Shown here: positions 34,538 to 42,160 of the stretch, one piece after another
Layout of the letters: the number at the start of each line of letters is the position of its first letter
Numbering within the stretch: the first letter of the stretch is position 1
Assembly: GCA_002529455.1 (NCBI GenBank)
Contig: NYMS01000048.1
Span: 124,001 to 188,000 of the forward strand
Origin: Glycomyces fuscus
Lineage (GTDB): Bacteria > Actinomycetota > Actinomycetes > Streptosporangiales > Streptosporangiaceae
Reading direction: 5' to 3'
Length of the DNA: 64,000 nucleotides
Program-made: the position numbers and the translations under genes
The notes under the pieces: model-generated
Database searches by the model: none
What the model was told of the DNA's origin: nothing
What the model saw: the letters and a program-made list of their open reading frames with translations, nothing else

Positions 34538-36711
34538 CGGGCGCCTCCTGGGGTGTTGGCGGAAAGGTCGGCGTAGAGGTCGGCGTACACGGAGCCCTGT
34601 CTGATCAGGCTCTCGTGGTTGCCCTGCTCGACCACGCGGCCGTGGTCGAGGACGTAGATGTCGTCGGCGGACCGGATGGTCGCCAGCCGGTGGGCGATGA
34701 TCAGCTGGGTGGCCCCGATCTCCTGGAAGATGCGGGACACGCGACGCTCGTTGATGGTGTCCAGCGAGGCCGTGGCCTCGTCCAGGACGAGGATCTTGGG
34801 GCGCTGGAGGAGGGCCCGGACGATGGCCAGGCGCTGCCGCTGCCCGCCGGAGAAGTTGGCCCCCATCTCCGACACCACCGTCTTGAGGCCCATGGGCAGG
34901 TCCTCCAGGAAGTCGAGGATGCCGACCGCCTCGCAGTACTCGCGGACGCGGTCCTCGGAGATGTCCTGGCCGAAGGTGAGGTTCTCCATGAGGGTGCGGT
35001 TGTGCAGGTGCACCTCCTGCGGGATGTAGCCGACCATCCGGCGGAACGCGTCGCGCCGGTACTCGCCCACGTCGCGTCCGTCGAGCAGCATCTGGCCGTG
35101 GGTGGGCTCGTACAGGCCGCAGACGATGCGGCCCAGCGTGGACTTCCCGGATCCGGAGGAGCCGACGAGGGCGACCTTGGATCCCGCCTCGATGTCGAGG
35201 GACACGTCGCGGACGACGAAGTCGCTGTGCTTGGTGTAGCGGAAGTTCACGTTCCGCAGGTGGATCGAGGGCTTGTCGATCGTGGTCAGGGAGCCGCCGG
35301 GCGTCTCCGAGGGGGTGATGGCGATGTCGTTGATCCGGGCCATGTACCGGGACGCCTCGGTGAACTCCGTGTAGGTCTGGAAGACCGACGAGGCCAGGGA
35401 GAAGTACGTGGCGGACACGGCCTGGACCGCGATGGCCGCGCCCAGCGTGATGCTGCCCTGGCCGACCATGTGGAGGCTGGCCATGAGGAGCAGCAGCGGG
35501 CCGAACATCTGCGTGGTGGTGGTGACGCCGCCGATACGGCCCTGCTGGAGCCGCATCCGCGCCTTCATGGCCTCCACGGAGGCGGTGTAGGTCTGGCCCC
35601 AGGAGTCGAGGAACTCCTGGGAGTAGCCGCCCATCTTGATCGACGGCACCGAGACGATCGCGTCGAGCTGTGTCGACTGGCTCTTGCTGAGCTGGGCCAG
35701 TTCCGCGTCCACGACCTCCAGCACGCGGGTCCGCGTCCTCAGCAGGTGGAAGGCGTTGAGGAGGAAGAGGGCGAACGCGATCAGCCCGAGCCTCCACTCC
35801 ACGACGAACAGGTAGACGGTGACGCACACCAGCGTCCCGGCGTCCAGGAGGCCCTGCGCCAGACGGGAGGAGAGCAGGTCGCGGACGGAGTTGACCGTGT
35901 TCATCCGGAACAGCAGCTCGCCCGGTTGGCGCGTGGTGAAGAAGCGGTAGGGAAGGGACAGCAGCTTCGTGAAGGTGTGGGTCATCAGGTGCTTGCCGAG
36001 CAGGCCGACCAGTCCCGACAGCACCGTGATCCGGACCAGTTGGAGGGCGAAGAAGCCCAGGGCCACGCTGAGGATCACCGCCACCACGGTCGTGAGATCG
36101 CTCAGGCTCTGCCAGGACGTGTACCTGTCCACCGCCCACTGGGTGAGCGTGGGGATGCCGAGCACGGCGCCGTACCCGCCCAGGGACAGCAGGGCGACGA
36201 GCAGGATCCTCCTGCGCGCCCCCTCCGCGAGCAGCGGGATGTTGCGCCACTCCGCGAAGGGCCTGGCCTGGAACCGTTCGAACTCCTCGGTGGGCTCGGC
36301 GGTGATCAGGATGTTGCTGAACCCCTCCTCCAGCTCCGCCCGGGTCAGGTGGCGCCGTCCGACGGCCGGGTCCATCACGACCGCGCGCTTGCCGTCGAAG
36401 CTCTCCAGGACGAGGAAGTGGAAGTTCTCCCAGTAGAGGATCACCGGGCTGTCGAACCGCTCCAGGGGGGCGACGCTCTCGGCGCGGAACAGCCGGGCGT
36501 CCATCCCGCGGCTGCGCAGGAAGCGGGCCAGCTGGGTGGCGCTGAGCCCGTCCCGCCCGGCGTCCATGGACGCGCGCGCGGTGGACAGGTCCTCCGCCCT
36601 CCCGTGGTAGCGCAGCAGCGCGATGGAGGAGCACAGGCCGCACTCGGTCTGTGTGACCTGCGTGATCGTCGGCACGCGGGGTCTGAACAGGGACAGGGGG
36701 TTAGGCAGCAC
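34534..36711 (-). CDS. LanT: C39 peptidase ABC exporter (cluster 2)
   Basis: This 725-residue protein has an N-terminal C39 Cys protease (Gln18, Cys24 in 'TQTECGLCSS'; His in 'ENFHFLVLE'; Asp in 'MDPAVGRR'), six-helix exporter region ~165-450, and an ATPase with Walker A 'GSSGSGKST', signature 'FSGGQRQRLA' and Walker B 'ILVLDEATA'. It removes leaders after the double-glycine sites of both precursors and exports the products. All catalytic residues are present. The GTG start overlaps the preceding LanM stop by 11 nt. One transporter serves both peptides. Confidence 0.93.
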   Translation of the reverse strand: MLPNPLSLFRPRVPTITQVTQTECGLCSSIALLRYHGRAEDLSTARASMDAGRDGLSATQLARFLRSRGMDARLFRAESVAPLERFDSPVILYWENFHFLVLESFDGKRAVVMDPAVGRRHLTRAELEEGFSNILITAEPTEEFERFQARPFAEWRNIPLLAEGARRRILLVALLSLGGYGAVLGIPTLTQWAVDRYTSWQSLSDLTTVVAVILSVALGFFALQLVRITVLSGLVGLLGKHLMTHTFTKLLSLPYRFFTTRQPGELLFRMNTVNSVRDLLSSRLAQGLLDAGTLVCVTVYLFVVEWRLGLIAFALFLLNAFHLLRTRTRVLEVVDAELAQLSKSQSTQLDAIVSVPSIKMGGYSQEFLDSWGQTYTASVEAMKARMRLQQGRIGGVTTTTQMFGPLLLLMASLHMVGQGSITLGAAIAVQAVSATYFSLASSVFQTYTEFTEASRYMARINDIAITPSETPGGSLTTIDKPSIHLRNVNFRYTKHSDFVVRDVSLDIEAGSKVALVGSSGSGKSTLGRIVCGLYEPTHGQMLLDGRDVGEYRRDAFRRMVGYIPQEVHLHNRTLMENLTFGQDISEDRVREYCEAVGILDFLEDLPMGLKTVVSEMGANFSGGQRQRLAIVRALLQRPKILVLDEATASLDTINERRVSRIFQEIGATQLIIAHRLATIRSADDIYVLDHGRVVEQGNHESLIRQGSVYADLYADLSANTPGGAR

Positions 36712-39700
36712 TTTCGCCTCCGGGGGTGAGGGTGGCCAGGGACAGGCCCAGCGCGGGGTCGACGCGGCGGAGCAGGTGGAGGAGGATCCCGGCCGTACCG
36801 ACCATGAGGCTGGAGGTGTGCGCGTAGCGGCTCCTGGTGTCGGCGTTCTTGCGCTCGATCACTTCCGCGTTCAGCCACCGCTCCTCGGCGGCGGCGATCT
36901 CCGGCAGGAGCCGCTCCCCGTCCGGGCCGTGCGAGATCTCGGTGAGGATGGCGTGGTTGCCGAGGTCCCCGTGACACCAGGTGAGATTGCGGCCGAAGCC
37001 GTTGCGCAGGGTGGTGCGCACGGCGGTGTCGCGCAGGCGCAGGGCCCCGGGGTCGCCCGTGAACCCGTGGAACGAGTCCAGGGCGAGGGCGATCCCGGCC
37101 GACCCGTGGCACCAGCCGCTGGAGAACGACCGGGGGGTCGCGGTGTTGGAGAACCAGTTGTCCTCCTCGGGCACGTGGAAGCGGCCGAGACGGTCGAAGA
37201 GCCCGCGGAGGGCCCGCGCGACCGCGGGACGCCGGTCCTCGGGCAGCAGCGGGCTGACCCTGACCAGGGTGTGGATCAGGCCGCTGACTCCGTGGGCGAA
37301 ACCGGACTGGTTCAGGACCGGGTGCTGTCCGCCGTCGGCCAGGGCGGTGAGGAGCCTGTCCGTCAGGGAGGCGGTCGCGTCCTCGGCCGCCGGACCGCCG
37401 ACGGCGGACAGGCAGAGCAGGACGCCGGCGATCCCGTCGACGACGTCCAGGGGGGTCCCCTCGGAGGGGAGCGGCGCGATCCGCTCGGTGACGAGCGGCA
37501 CGGCGTCCCGGGCGGCCCCGACCCAGTCCGGCCGCTCCATGAGGCGGCCCGCGGCGCACAGGCCGAAGAGGAGGCTCGCCGAGCCCGTGTACCCGCTCCA
37601 GCCGAACGCGTCCATGTCGCGGCTGTCGCGGGGGACCGTCCGGACCAGCTCCGCGGTGGCGGAGAAGACCCGCTCCGCCAGTTCGCCGTGGCCGGCGAGG
37701 CCCAGCACCCGGGCGGACGCGGCCAGCGCCAGGGCGGGGCCGGTCCTGCCGGTGTACAGGTCCAGGCCGAGCACGCCCGGAGGCCAGGGGCGGTGGGCCG
37801 AGGCGGACACGCGCGGCCCGATCCAGGTCGGGGGCAGGTGCGTGAAGCGGTCGGGCAGCGACGTCTCCACGAGGCGGTCGGCGATGCGCCTGGCCAGCTC
37901 GGCCGGGCCGGTCCGCCCCCGCGGCCGGGACCGGCCGCCGGGGCCGCCGGCGCCGGCGGAGGCCGGAAGGAGGTGATTGTCGGGGAAGCGCGAGGCGAAG
38001 GCCGAGTAGATCAGCGTCCGCTGGAGGGCCAGGTCCTCCTCGCCCATGCCCCGGAGCTTGTCGAGCGCCCGCTCCAGCGGGGTCCGCGCGAACTCGACGC
38101 CCACCGGGTTCCGGTCGCCGTCCTCCAGGGCCGTGCCCGTGGCGGCGGTGGTGAAGTAGGGGACGTCCCGCTCGGCGAGCTGCCGGATCTCGGAGCGGAC
38201 GATCTCGTGGCCCGCGCTCCTGGAGGGGATCGCGATGCGCTTGAGCAGCGCGCTGTACACCTCCCGGTCGTCCATCGGGTTGGCCCCGGCGGTCATCCGC
38301 AGGGCCTGGCCGTACAGAGCGGTCGGGTTGTGCACGTAGCGGACCCGGACCCGGGCCGCGACCCGGCGCAGCAGCTCGGCCCACGGCCCGGGGTCGGCGG
38401 CGACGGCGCGGTAGACACGCGTGAACCCCTCGGCCATCTCCTCCCCGAGGTCCTGGGTCTCCTCCTGGGTGAGCGTCCCCACGACGCTGCTCCGCTCCTC
38501 CTGGGTCCCCGAACGCAGGACCAGGCGCATCTCGTCGGTGAAGGGCCGGTCGAAGAGCATCGACCGGAAGGGCGCCACGCCGCTGCCCTGGCCGCCGAGG
38601 AAGCCGAAGTCGACGTGTCCGGAGTCGGGGTCCCTGCCGGACATCACGAGGGGCAGGAGCCCGGTGCCGTACACGGACCGGCTGATCACCGAGTGCGCGT
38701 TCCCCGGAGTCTCGGGGACGGGGCCGGTGTAGACGCGCTCCTGGTGGAAGAGGGTCTCCAGGTCGATCGGGAGCGGGCCCCTCCGGGTCGGCAGCACGTT
38801 CTCGAAGTGCATGTCGCGCGCGTCGAACAGGTACAGCACGGCGGCGAGCTCGCCGCTGGCGCGCATGAACCCCGAGATCATGTCGGAGACGTCCTCGGAC
38901 TCGACGTACTCGACGTAGCCGTAGCCGTCCCGTTCCAGGACCCGGGCGCAGGGCAGGCTCGTGCCGAGGCGCGTGTTGAACGCCTCGGCGACGGTCCGGT
39001 AGGCGGCCTCGCAGGAGACGTCGCGGGGCTTGTGGACCAGGCGCCTGCCGGAGCGGAAGGTCAGCACGGAGACACTGCGCCCGTGGTGGTGGGTGTCGCC
39101 GTCGGAGGAGCCGAGGGACACGAGCCGGTCGTCGGCCGCGATGCCGAACACGTCGGCGATCCGGTCCCGGTCGGCGGCCAGGCGGGCACAGGCCTCGCGC
39201 GTGCCCTCGGCCGCGTTGCGCAGGACCAGGCGCGTCACGTCGGTGAGCACGGGCAGCTCCAGGCCGCCGACCTCCTGGACGGAGGAGCGCAGGGACCGCT
39301 CGACGAAGTCGGTGTAGCGCTCGGCGGGCGTGTCCCCGACGAGCACGCCGCGAACGCGCGCGCGGTTGAGGGCGGCCACGAGCGGGCGCGCGTGGAACGA
39401 GCCCAGACGCGCCTCCGTCCGCTCCAGGAGCTGGACGAGGGCCACCTCGGGATCGTCGAAGAGGTCGTGGTGCCCGTGCAGGGGGTCGAGGTCGACGATC
39501 CTGTTCGCCTCGGCCCTGACCAGGCGCTGGAAGGGATAGCGCTCGGGCTGGCCGGCCCACGCGCGCGCGGTGGCGCGCGCCCTTTCGCCGGGGGCCGGCG
39601 CCTCGCCGGCGGGCCCCGGGAGGGAGAGCAGGGCGGTGAGGTCCCCGTCGTACCGGGCCAGCGGCGTGATGGTCTGCTCGACCTGGGCACCGTCGAACTC

Positions 39701-39727
39701 GGGGTAGAACTTCGCTGGTGATATCAA
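36701..39727 (-). CDS. LanM class II lanthipeptide synthetase (cluster 2, proximal)
   Basis: This LanM of about 1008 residues has dehydratase motifs 'FDARDMHFENVLPTRRGPLP' and 'IDLETLFH', and cyclase zinc ligands in 'SGWCHGSAG' (~870) and 'TWCHGDLGN' (~917). It has a longer N-terminal region than the distal LanM and is the first enzyme gene after the two precursors. The start is uncertain. No ATG lies near the expected N-terminus; the TTG at 39727 is used because the in-frame ATG at 39826 would run through a 12-bp hairpin. Two dissimilar LanMs with two dissimilar peptides is the haloduracin/lichenicidin pattern. Confidence 0.9.
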   Translation of the reverse strand: MISPAKFYPEFDGAQVEQTITPLARYDGDLTALLSLPGPAGEAPAPGERARATARAWAGQPERYPFQRLVRAEANRIVDLDPLHGHHDLFDDPEVALVQLLERTEARLGSFHARPLVAALNRARVRGVLVGDTPAERYTDFVERSLRSSVQEVGGLELPVLTDVTRLVLRNAAEGTREACARLAADRDRIADVFGIAADDRLVSLGSSDGDTHHHGRSVSVLTFRSGRRLVHKPRDVSCEAAYRTVAEAFNTRLGTSLPCARVLERDGYGYVEYVESEDVSDMISGFMRASGELAAVLYLFDARDMHFENVLPTRRGPLPIDLETLFHQERVYTGPVPETPGNAHSVISRSVYGTGLLPLVMSGRDPDSGHVDFGFLGGQGSGVAPFRSMLFDRPFTDEMRLVLRSGTQEERSSVVGTLTQEETQDLGEEMAEGFTRVYRAVAADPGPWAELLRRVAARVRVRYVHNPTALYGQALRMTAGANPMDDREVYSALLKRIAIPSRSAGHEIVRSEIRQLAERDVPYFTTAATGTALEDGDRNPVGVEFARTPLERALDKLRGMGEEDLALQRTLIYSAFASRFPDNHLLPASAGAGGPGGRSRPRGRTGPAELARRIADRLVETSLPDRFTHLPPTWIGPRVSASAHRPWPPGVLGLDLYTGRTGPALALAASARVLGLAGHGELAERVFSATAELVRTVPRDSRDMDAFGWSGYTGSASLLFGLCAAGRLMERPDWVGAARDAVPLVTERIAPLPSEGTPLDVVDGIAGVLLCLSAVGGPAAEDATASLTDRLLTALADGGQHPVLNQSGFAHGVSGLIHTLVRVSPLLPEDRRPAVARALRGLFDRLGRFHVPEEDNWFSNTATPRSFSSGWCHGSAGIALALDSFHGFTGDPGALRLRDTAVRTTLRNGFGRNLTWCHGDLGNHAILTEISHGPDGERLLPEIAAAEERWLNAEVIERKNADTRSRYAHTSSLMVGTAGILLHLLRRVDPALGLSLATLTPGGESAA

Positions 39728-39794
39728 GGCTTCTCTGGCTCCAATGTCCGAGCGGTGCCGGGCGGGGTGGCCCGGATCCCGGGTAACAGGACCT

Positions 39795-39833
39795 AGGCGG
39801 AGTGGGGCCCCGGGGAGGGCGCCCACTCCGCCT
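39795..39833 (-). terminator. Attenuator-like hairpin between lantibiotic precursors and LanM
   Basis: AGGCGGAGTGGG (39795-39806) pairs perfectly with 39822-39833 around a 15-nt G/C-rich loop. It begins 28 bp past the beta precursor stop, so it should limit read-through into the enzyme genes. Confidence 0.7.
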
Positions 39834-39861
39834 GGTCAGGAACGCACCGCCAGGCCGGTCG

Positions 39862-40041
39862 TCAGCACTTGCTGGTGCACTTGGTGGTCGGGCAGAGCGC
39901 GACGCTCACGGCGACGCCGCAGGGAACGGTGGTGCCGCCGTAGGCGTCGGCCTCGCCCAGTTCCTCCAGCTGCTTCTCGTCGACGCTGGCCAGGACGTCC
40001 TCGACCTTGGCCCGGGCGCTGCGCTTGTCCTCGTTCGACAT
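39862..40041 (-). CDS. Two-component lantibiotic beta precursor
   Basis: The 59-residue precursor has an acidic leader ending 'GEADAYGG' at residue 36, a clean double-glycine site, and a 23-residue core. The core contains TTVPC, then SVALC, then PTTKCTSKC. Haloduracin beta has TTWPC, SVALC and PTTKCTSQC in the same order, so the four rings should match: Thr to Cys5, Ser10 to Cys14, Thr to Cys19, Thr20 to Cys23. The ATG at 40041 is preceded by GAAGGAG. Its partner alpha peptide is encoded 50 bp upstream. Confidence 0.95.
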   Translation of the reverse strand: MSNEDKRSARAKVEDVLASVDEKQLEELGEADAYGGTTVPCGVAVSVALCPTTKCTSKC

Positions 40042-40091
40042 GTCGTCTCCTTCAGGGGGTGGTGGGGATGGCTGCTGTCAGGGGGTGGGGG

Positions 40092-40268
40092 TCAGTTGCA
40101 GGTGGGCATGCACTCGACGGTCGCGGTGCAGAGCTTGCCGTCGTTGCCCAGCCAGCTGCTGATCGTCGCGGCGCCGACCTCGCCGGAACCGCCGACCGTG
40201 GGGTCGTCGAACTCCTGCTCGTTGATCTCGGTGGTCAGCTCGATGTCGCCCTCGTGGTCCTTCGGCAT
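40092..40268 (-). CDS. Two-component lantibiotic alpha precursor (mersacidin/haloduracin-alpha type)
   Basis: The 58-residue precursor has a leader with a 'DDPTVGG' double-glycine site at residues 26-27 and a 31-residue core. The core ends 'LGNDGKLCTATVECMPTCN', nearly the same as haloduracin alpha (LGNKGAYCTLTVECMPSCN). CTATVEC is the lipid-II-binding CTxTxEC motif with its key Glu. The residue aligned to haloduracin alpha's second Cys (ISC) is Ser here (ISS), and there is no N-terminal Cys, so three thioether rings and no disulfide are predicted, as in lichenicidin alpha. A GGAGAGG site precedes the ATG. It is the first gene of the operon. Confidence 0.95.
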   Translation of the reverse strand: MPKDHEGDIELTTEINEQEFDDPTVGGSGEVGAATISSWLGNDGKLCTATVECMPTCN

Positions 40269-40381
40269 GATCGCCTCTCCTTTTTCCGCCGCGCCTTCCA
40301 GCGCGGAGAAAAGATTGTTCGGGTTTTTTTATCTTCGCTTTCGGGGCGTTTTTCCTGCTGCCCTTCGGCGTTGATGAAAAA
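40269..40381 (-). promoter_or_regulatory. Upstream region of the two-component lantibiotic operon
   Basis: This 113-bp gap is unusually AT-rich, with runs of T/A near 40308-40335 and a GATAAA-like -10 candidate on the minus strand. It also holds a small hairpin, CGCGC-loop-GCGCG, near 40291-40306 in the would-be leader. No confident -35 box was found. The regulator gene ends at 40382 and reads the same way, so read-through from it is also possible. Confidence 0.45.
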
Positions 40382-41119
40382 CTATCCGAGCGACCCTGCC
40401 GCCGTCGTCTTCCCTGAGTTGATCTTCCGCTGTCGCGTAAGTTGACGCGTTTTTGAGATACTCTCCTTCGGAATTCGGATCGAGGGGGTGATCAGGGCGT
40501 TCTCGTAGCAGAACACGACCAGCCGGGCCCGGGAGGGCAGCTGGAGCTTGGTCATCATGCGGTTGACGTGGGTCTTGACGGTTCCCTCGCTCACGGTCAG
40601 CCGTGCCGCGATGTCCCGGTTGTCCAGTCCCTGGCCGACCAGGAGCAGCACCTCGCGCTCGCGGTCGGTGAGGACGTCCACCCCCGAGGGCCGGTGCGGT
40701 CCCGTGGCGGCGCCGGCGGCGTCCGGGCCGAGGAGCCGCCGCAGTACGGCGGGCTCCAGGAAGATGTCGCGCTGGTGGGTCTCCCGCAGGGCGTCGATCA
40801 CGACCCGCGGGCCGCTGGTGCAGCTCACCACGCCGTGGGCGCCGGCCCTGAGGGCCTCGGCGGCGTCCATGGCGGGGTCGCTGGAGGAGCGGAGCACGAC
40901 ACTGACACGGTCCGCCACCAGGCGGGCGACGGTGAAACCGTCCATGTCGCCCATGTCGGTGTGGACGACGGCGACGTCGACGTCCGCGTCGAGGATGAGC
41001 GCGACCGCCTCGCCCCCGGTTCCGGGGGCGGCCACGACCTCGATGTCGGCCTCGTTCCGGAGGGCTTCTCTCATTCCGGATCTCGCGAACGGGCAGGGAT
41101 CGGCGATGACGATTCTCAA
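40382..41119 (-). CDS. LuxR/NarL-type response regulator of cluster 2
   Basis: The 245-residue protein has a receiver domain ('RIVIADPCPFARSGMREAL', acceptor Asp in 'VVHTDMGDMDG') and a LuxR HTH domain ('LTDREREVLLLVGQGLDNRD', then 'ARLTVSEGTVKTHVNRMM'). The usual Lys of the receiver (GYLLKD) is replaced in 'GVVSCTSG', so signalling may be phosphorylation-independent. The TTG start at 41119 is supported by AAGGA six bases upstream. No histidine kinase lies nearby. Its position just upstream of the lantibiotic precursors makes it the likely pathway regulator. The ~25-residue Lys/Arg-rich tail is unusual. Confidence 0.88.
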   Translation of the reverse strand: MRIVIADPCPFARSGMREALRNEADIEVVAAPGTGGEAVALILDADVDVAVVHTDMGDMDGFTVARLVADRVSVVLRSSSDPAMDAAEALRAGAHGVVSCTSGPRVVIDALRETHQRDIFLEPAVLRRLLGPDAAGAATGPHRPSGVDVLTDREREVLLLVGQGLDNRDIAARLTVSEGTVKTHVNRMMTKLQLPSRARLVVFCYENALITPSIRIPKESISKTRQLTRQRKINSGKTTAAGSLG

Positions 41120-41304
41120 CAGAGTTCCTTCGGTCCGGTAAAGCGGGAAGGGGCTTGTCGAGACGCTGGCCTTGGATGAATCCCGAGTTGTTTCTGGGCG
41201 GCTCGGCGTCTGCGGGGAGGGGTTGCGGACACCTCTCCTTTTCGCAGAATTCCAAGGGCCTCTCACACGGAACTCACGGACGCCGGCCGCTTTCCGTCCG
41301 GCTT

Positions 41305-41700
41305 TCACGCGGCGGGCCGGTGGAACCTCCGCCAGGAGGACAGGAGCCCGTGCTCGGTGATCGCGAAGAGGTCCGCGAACTCCCGCTCGGCCTCCCCGCC
41401 CGGCCCCCGGGTGAGCACGCCGGTCACCACCACGTTCCCGTCGGCGGCGATGACGCGCCGGGGGCGGTGGGTTCCGCTGGACCCGCAGCACTTGAGGACC
41501 AGGGCCGCGGCCTCCTCGGACCCGCGCGCGACGGGGAACCCGGGGTGCTCGAAACGGGCGGCGCCGTCCACGAGCGAGGCGTAGCCGTCCGGGTCCCCCC
41601 GGTCCAGGTAGAGGTAGGACAGCAGGGCGTGCTCCACCCCGACCGACGAGACGCTGGCACTTGTGGGGGGAGGCGGGGGACCTCCCGGGGACTGGGGCAC
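41305..41700 (-). CDS. NTF2/SnoaL-like family protein
   Basis: The 131-residue protein starts at a GTG with AGGAG seven bases upstream. After a Pro/Ser-rich N-terminus it fits the cone-shaped SnoaL/NTF2 fold: 'HALLSYLYLDRGDPDGYASL' helix, 'ARFEHPGFPVARGSEEA' and C-terminal strands 'VVTGVLTRG' and 'FADLFAITEHGLLSSWRRF'. Family members are small binding proteins or enzymes of varied role. It is divergent from the SARP gene across a 460-bp region with a putative SARP site, so it may be co-regulated. No specific function can be given. Confidence 0.7.
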   Translation of the reverse strand: MPQSPGGPPPPPTSASVSSVGVEHALLSYLYLDRGDPDGYASLVDGAARFEHPGFPVARGSEEAAALVLKCCGSSGTHRPRRVIAADGNVVVTGVLTRGPGGEAEREFADLFAITEHGLLSSWRRFHRPAA

Positions 41701-42160
41701 GGGGCTCTCCTCACTGCGCGTTCCGGCCTTCCATGCTGCGCAGACGCGGAATTCTTCCGCTATCGCGCCGCTATCGGCCTTACTGAACGCCGTTCGGCCA
41801 GGGATGGCGGGGAAAGGCGCGTGCCTTCTCCCATGCTTCGGAGAGCGGTTACGGATGGCCGGATCCGGCCATTTGTATGTGCCGCGCCACGGTTACCGTG
41901 CGTGCGTTATGCATGGTTGGGTTGCGGGTGGGGAGTTTCGGCGGGAACCGGACGGTAACCCGAGACCGGGTGTTCGTATTCTCCTCGGACCGCGGCCCCT
42001 ACCAGGACCTTCCGCACGTGTTTGCCCGTGCGTCACGGGGTTGTCGCCCCTGTCCGGGAAGGGCGTTCCGCGGAAGTTCGAGTCCGTTTCCATGTAGAAT
42101 CGTGATGTGGCGCAGGAAACCCACTTCCGGCGATGTGCTGAGAATTCCTGAGGAGGGCCG
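41701..42160. other. Divergent regulatory region upstream of the SARP gene
   Basis: These 460 bases between two divergent genes contain no believable gene. They hold the 11-bp-periodic direct repeat at 41757-41776, an inverted repeat near 41786-41798 (GAACGCCGTTC) and a perfect AGGAGG at 42151-42156 just ahead of the SARP frame. Confidence 0.55.
41757..41776. promoter_or_regulatory. Putative SARP box: CCGCTATCG repeated at 11 bp
   Basis: CCGCTATCG occurs at 41757-41765 and again at 41768-41776, exactly one helical turn apart. SARP wHTH/BTAD regulators bind such direct heptamer repeats. The reverse complement carries the GATAG core also seen at 45491-45508. Confidence 0.5.

Noticed and set aside
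31778..36643. A 1621-codon frame suggesting a LanT-LanM fusion
   Set aside because: Only the first 919 codons from the 3' end form protein-like LanM sequence. The rest is an out-of-frame shadow of the C39 exporter gene.
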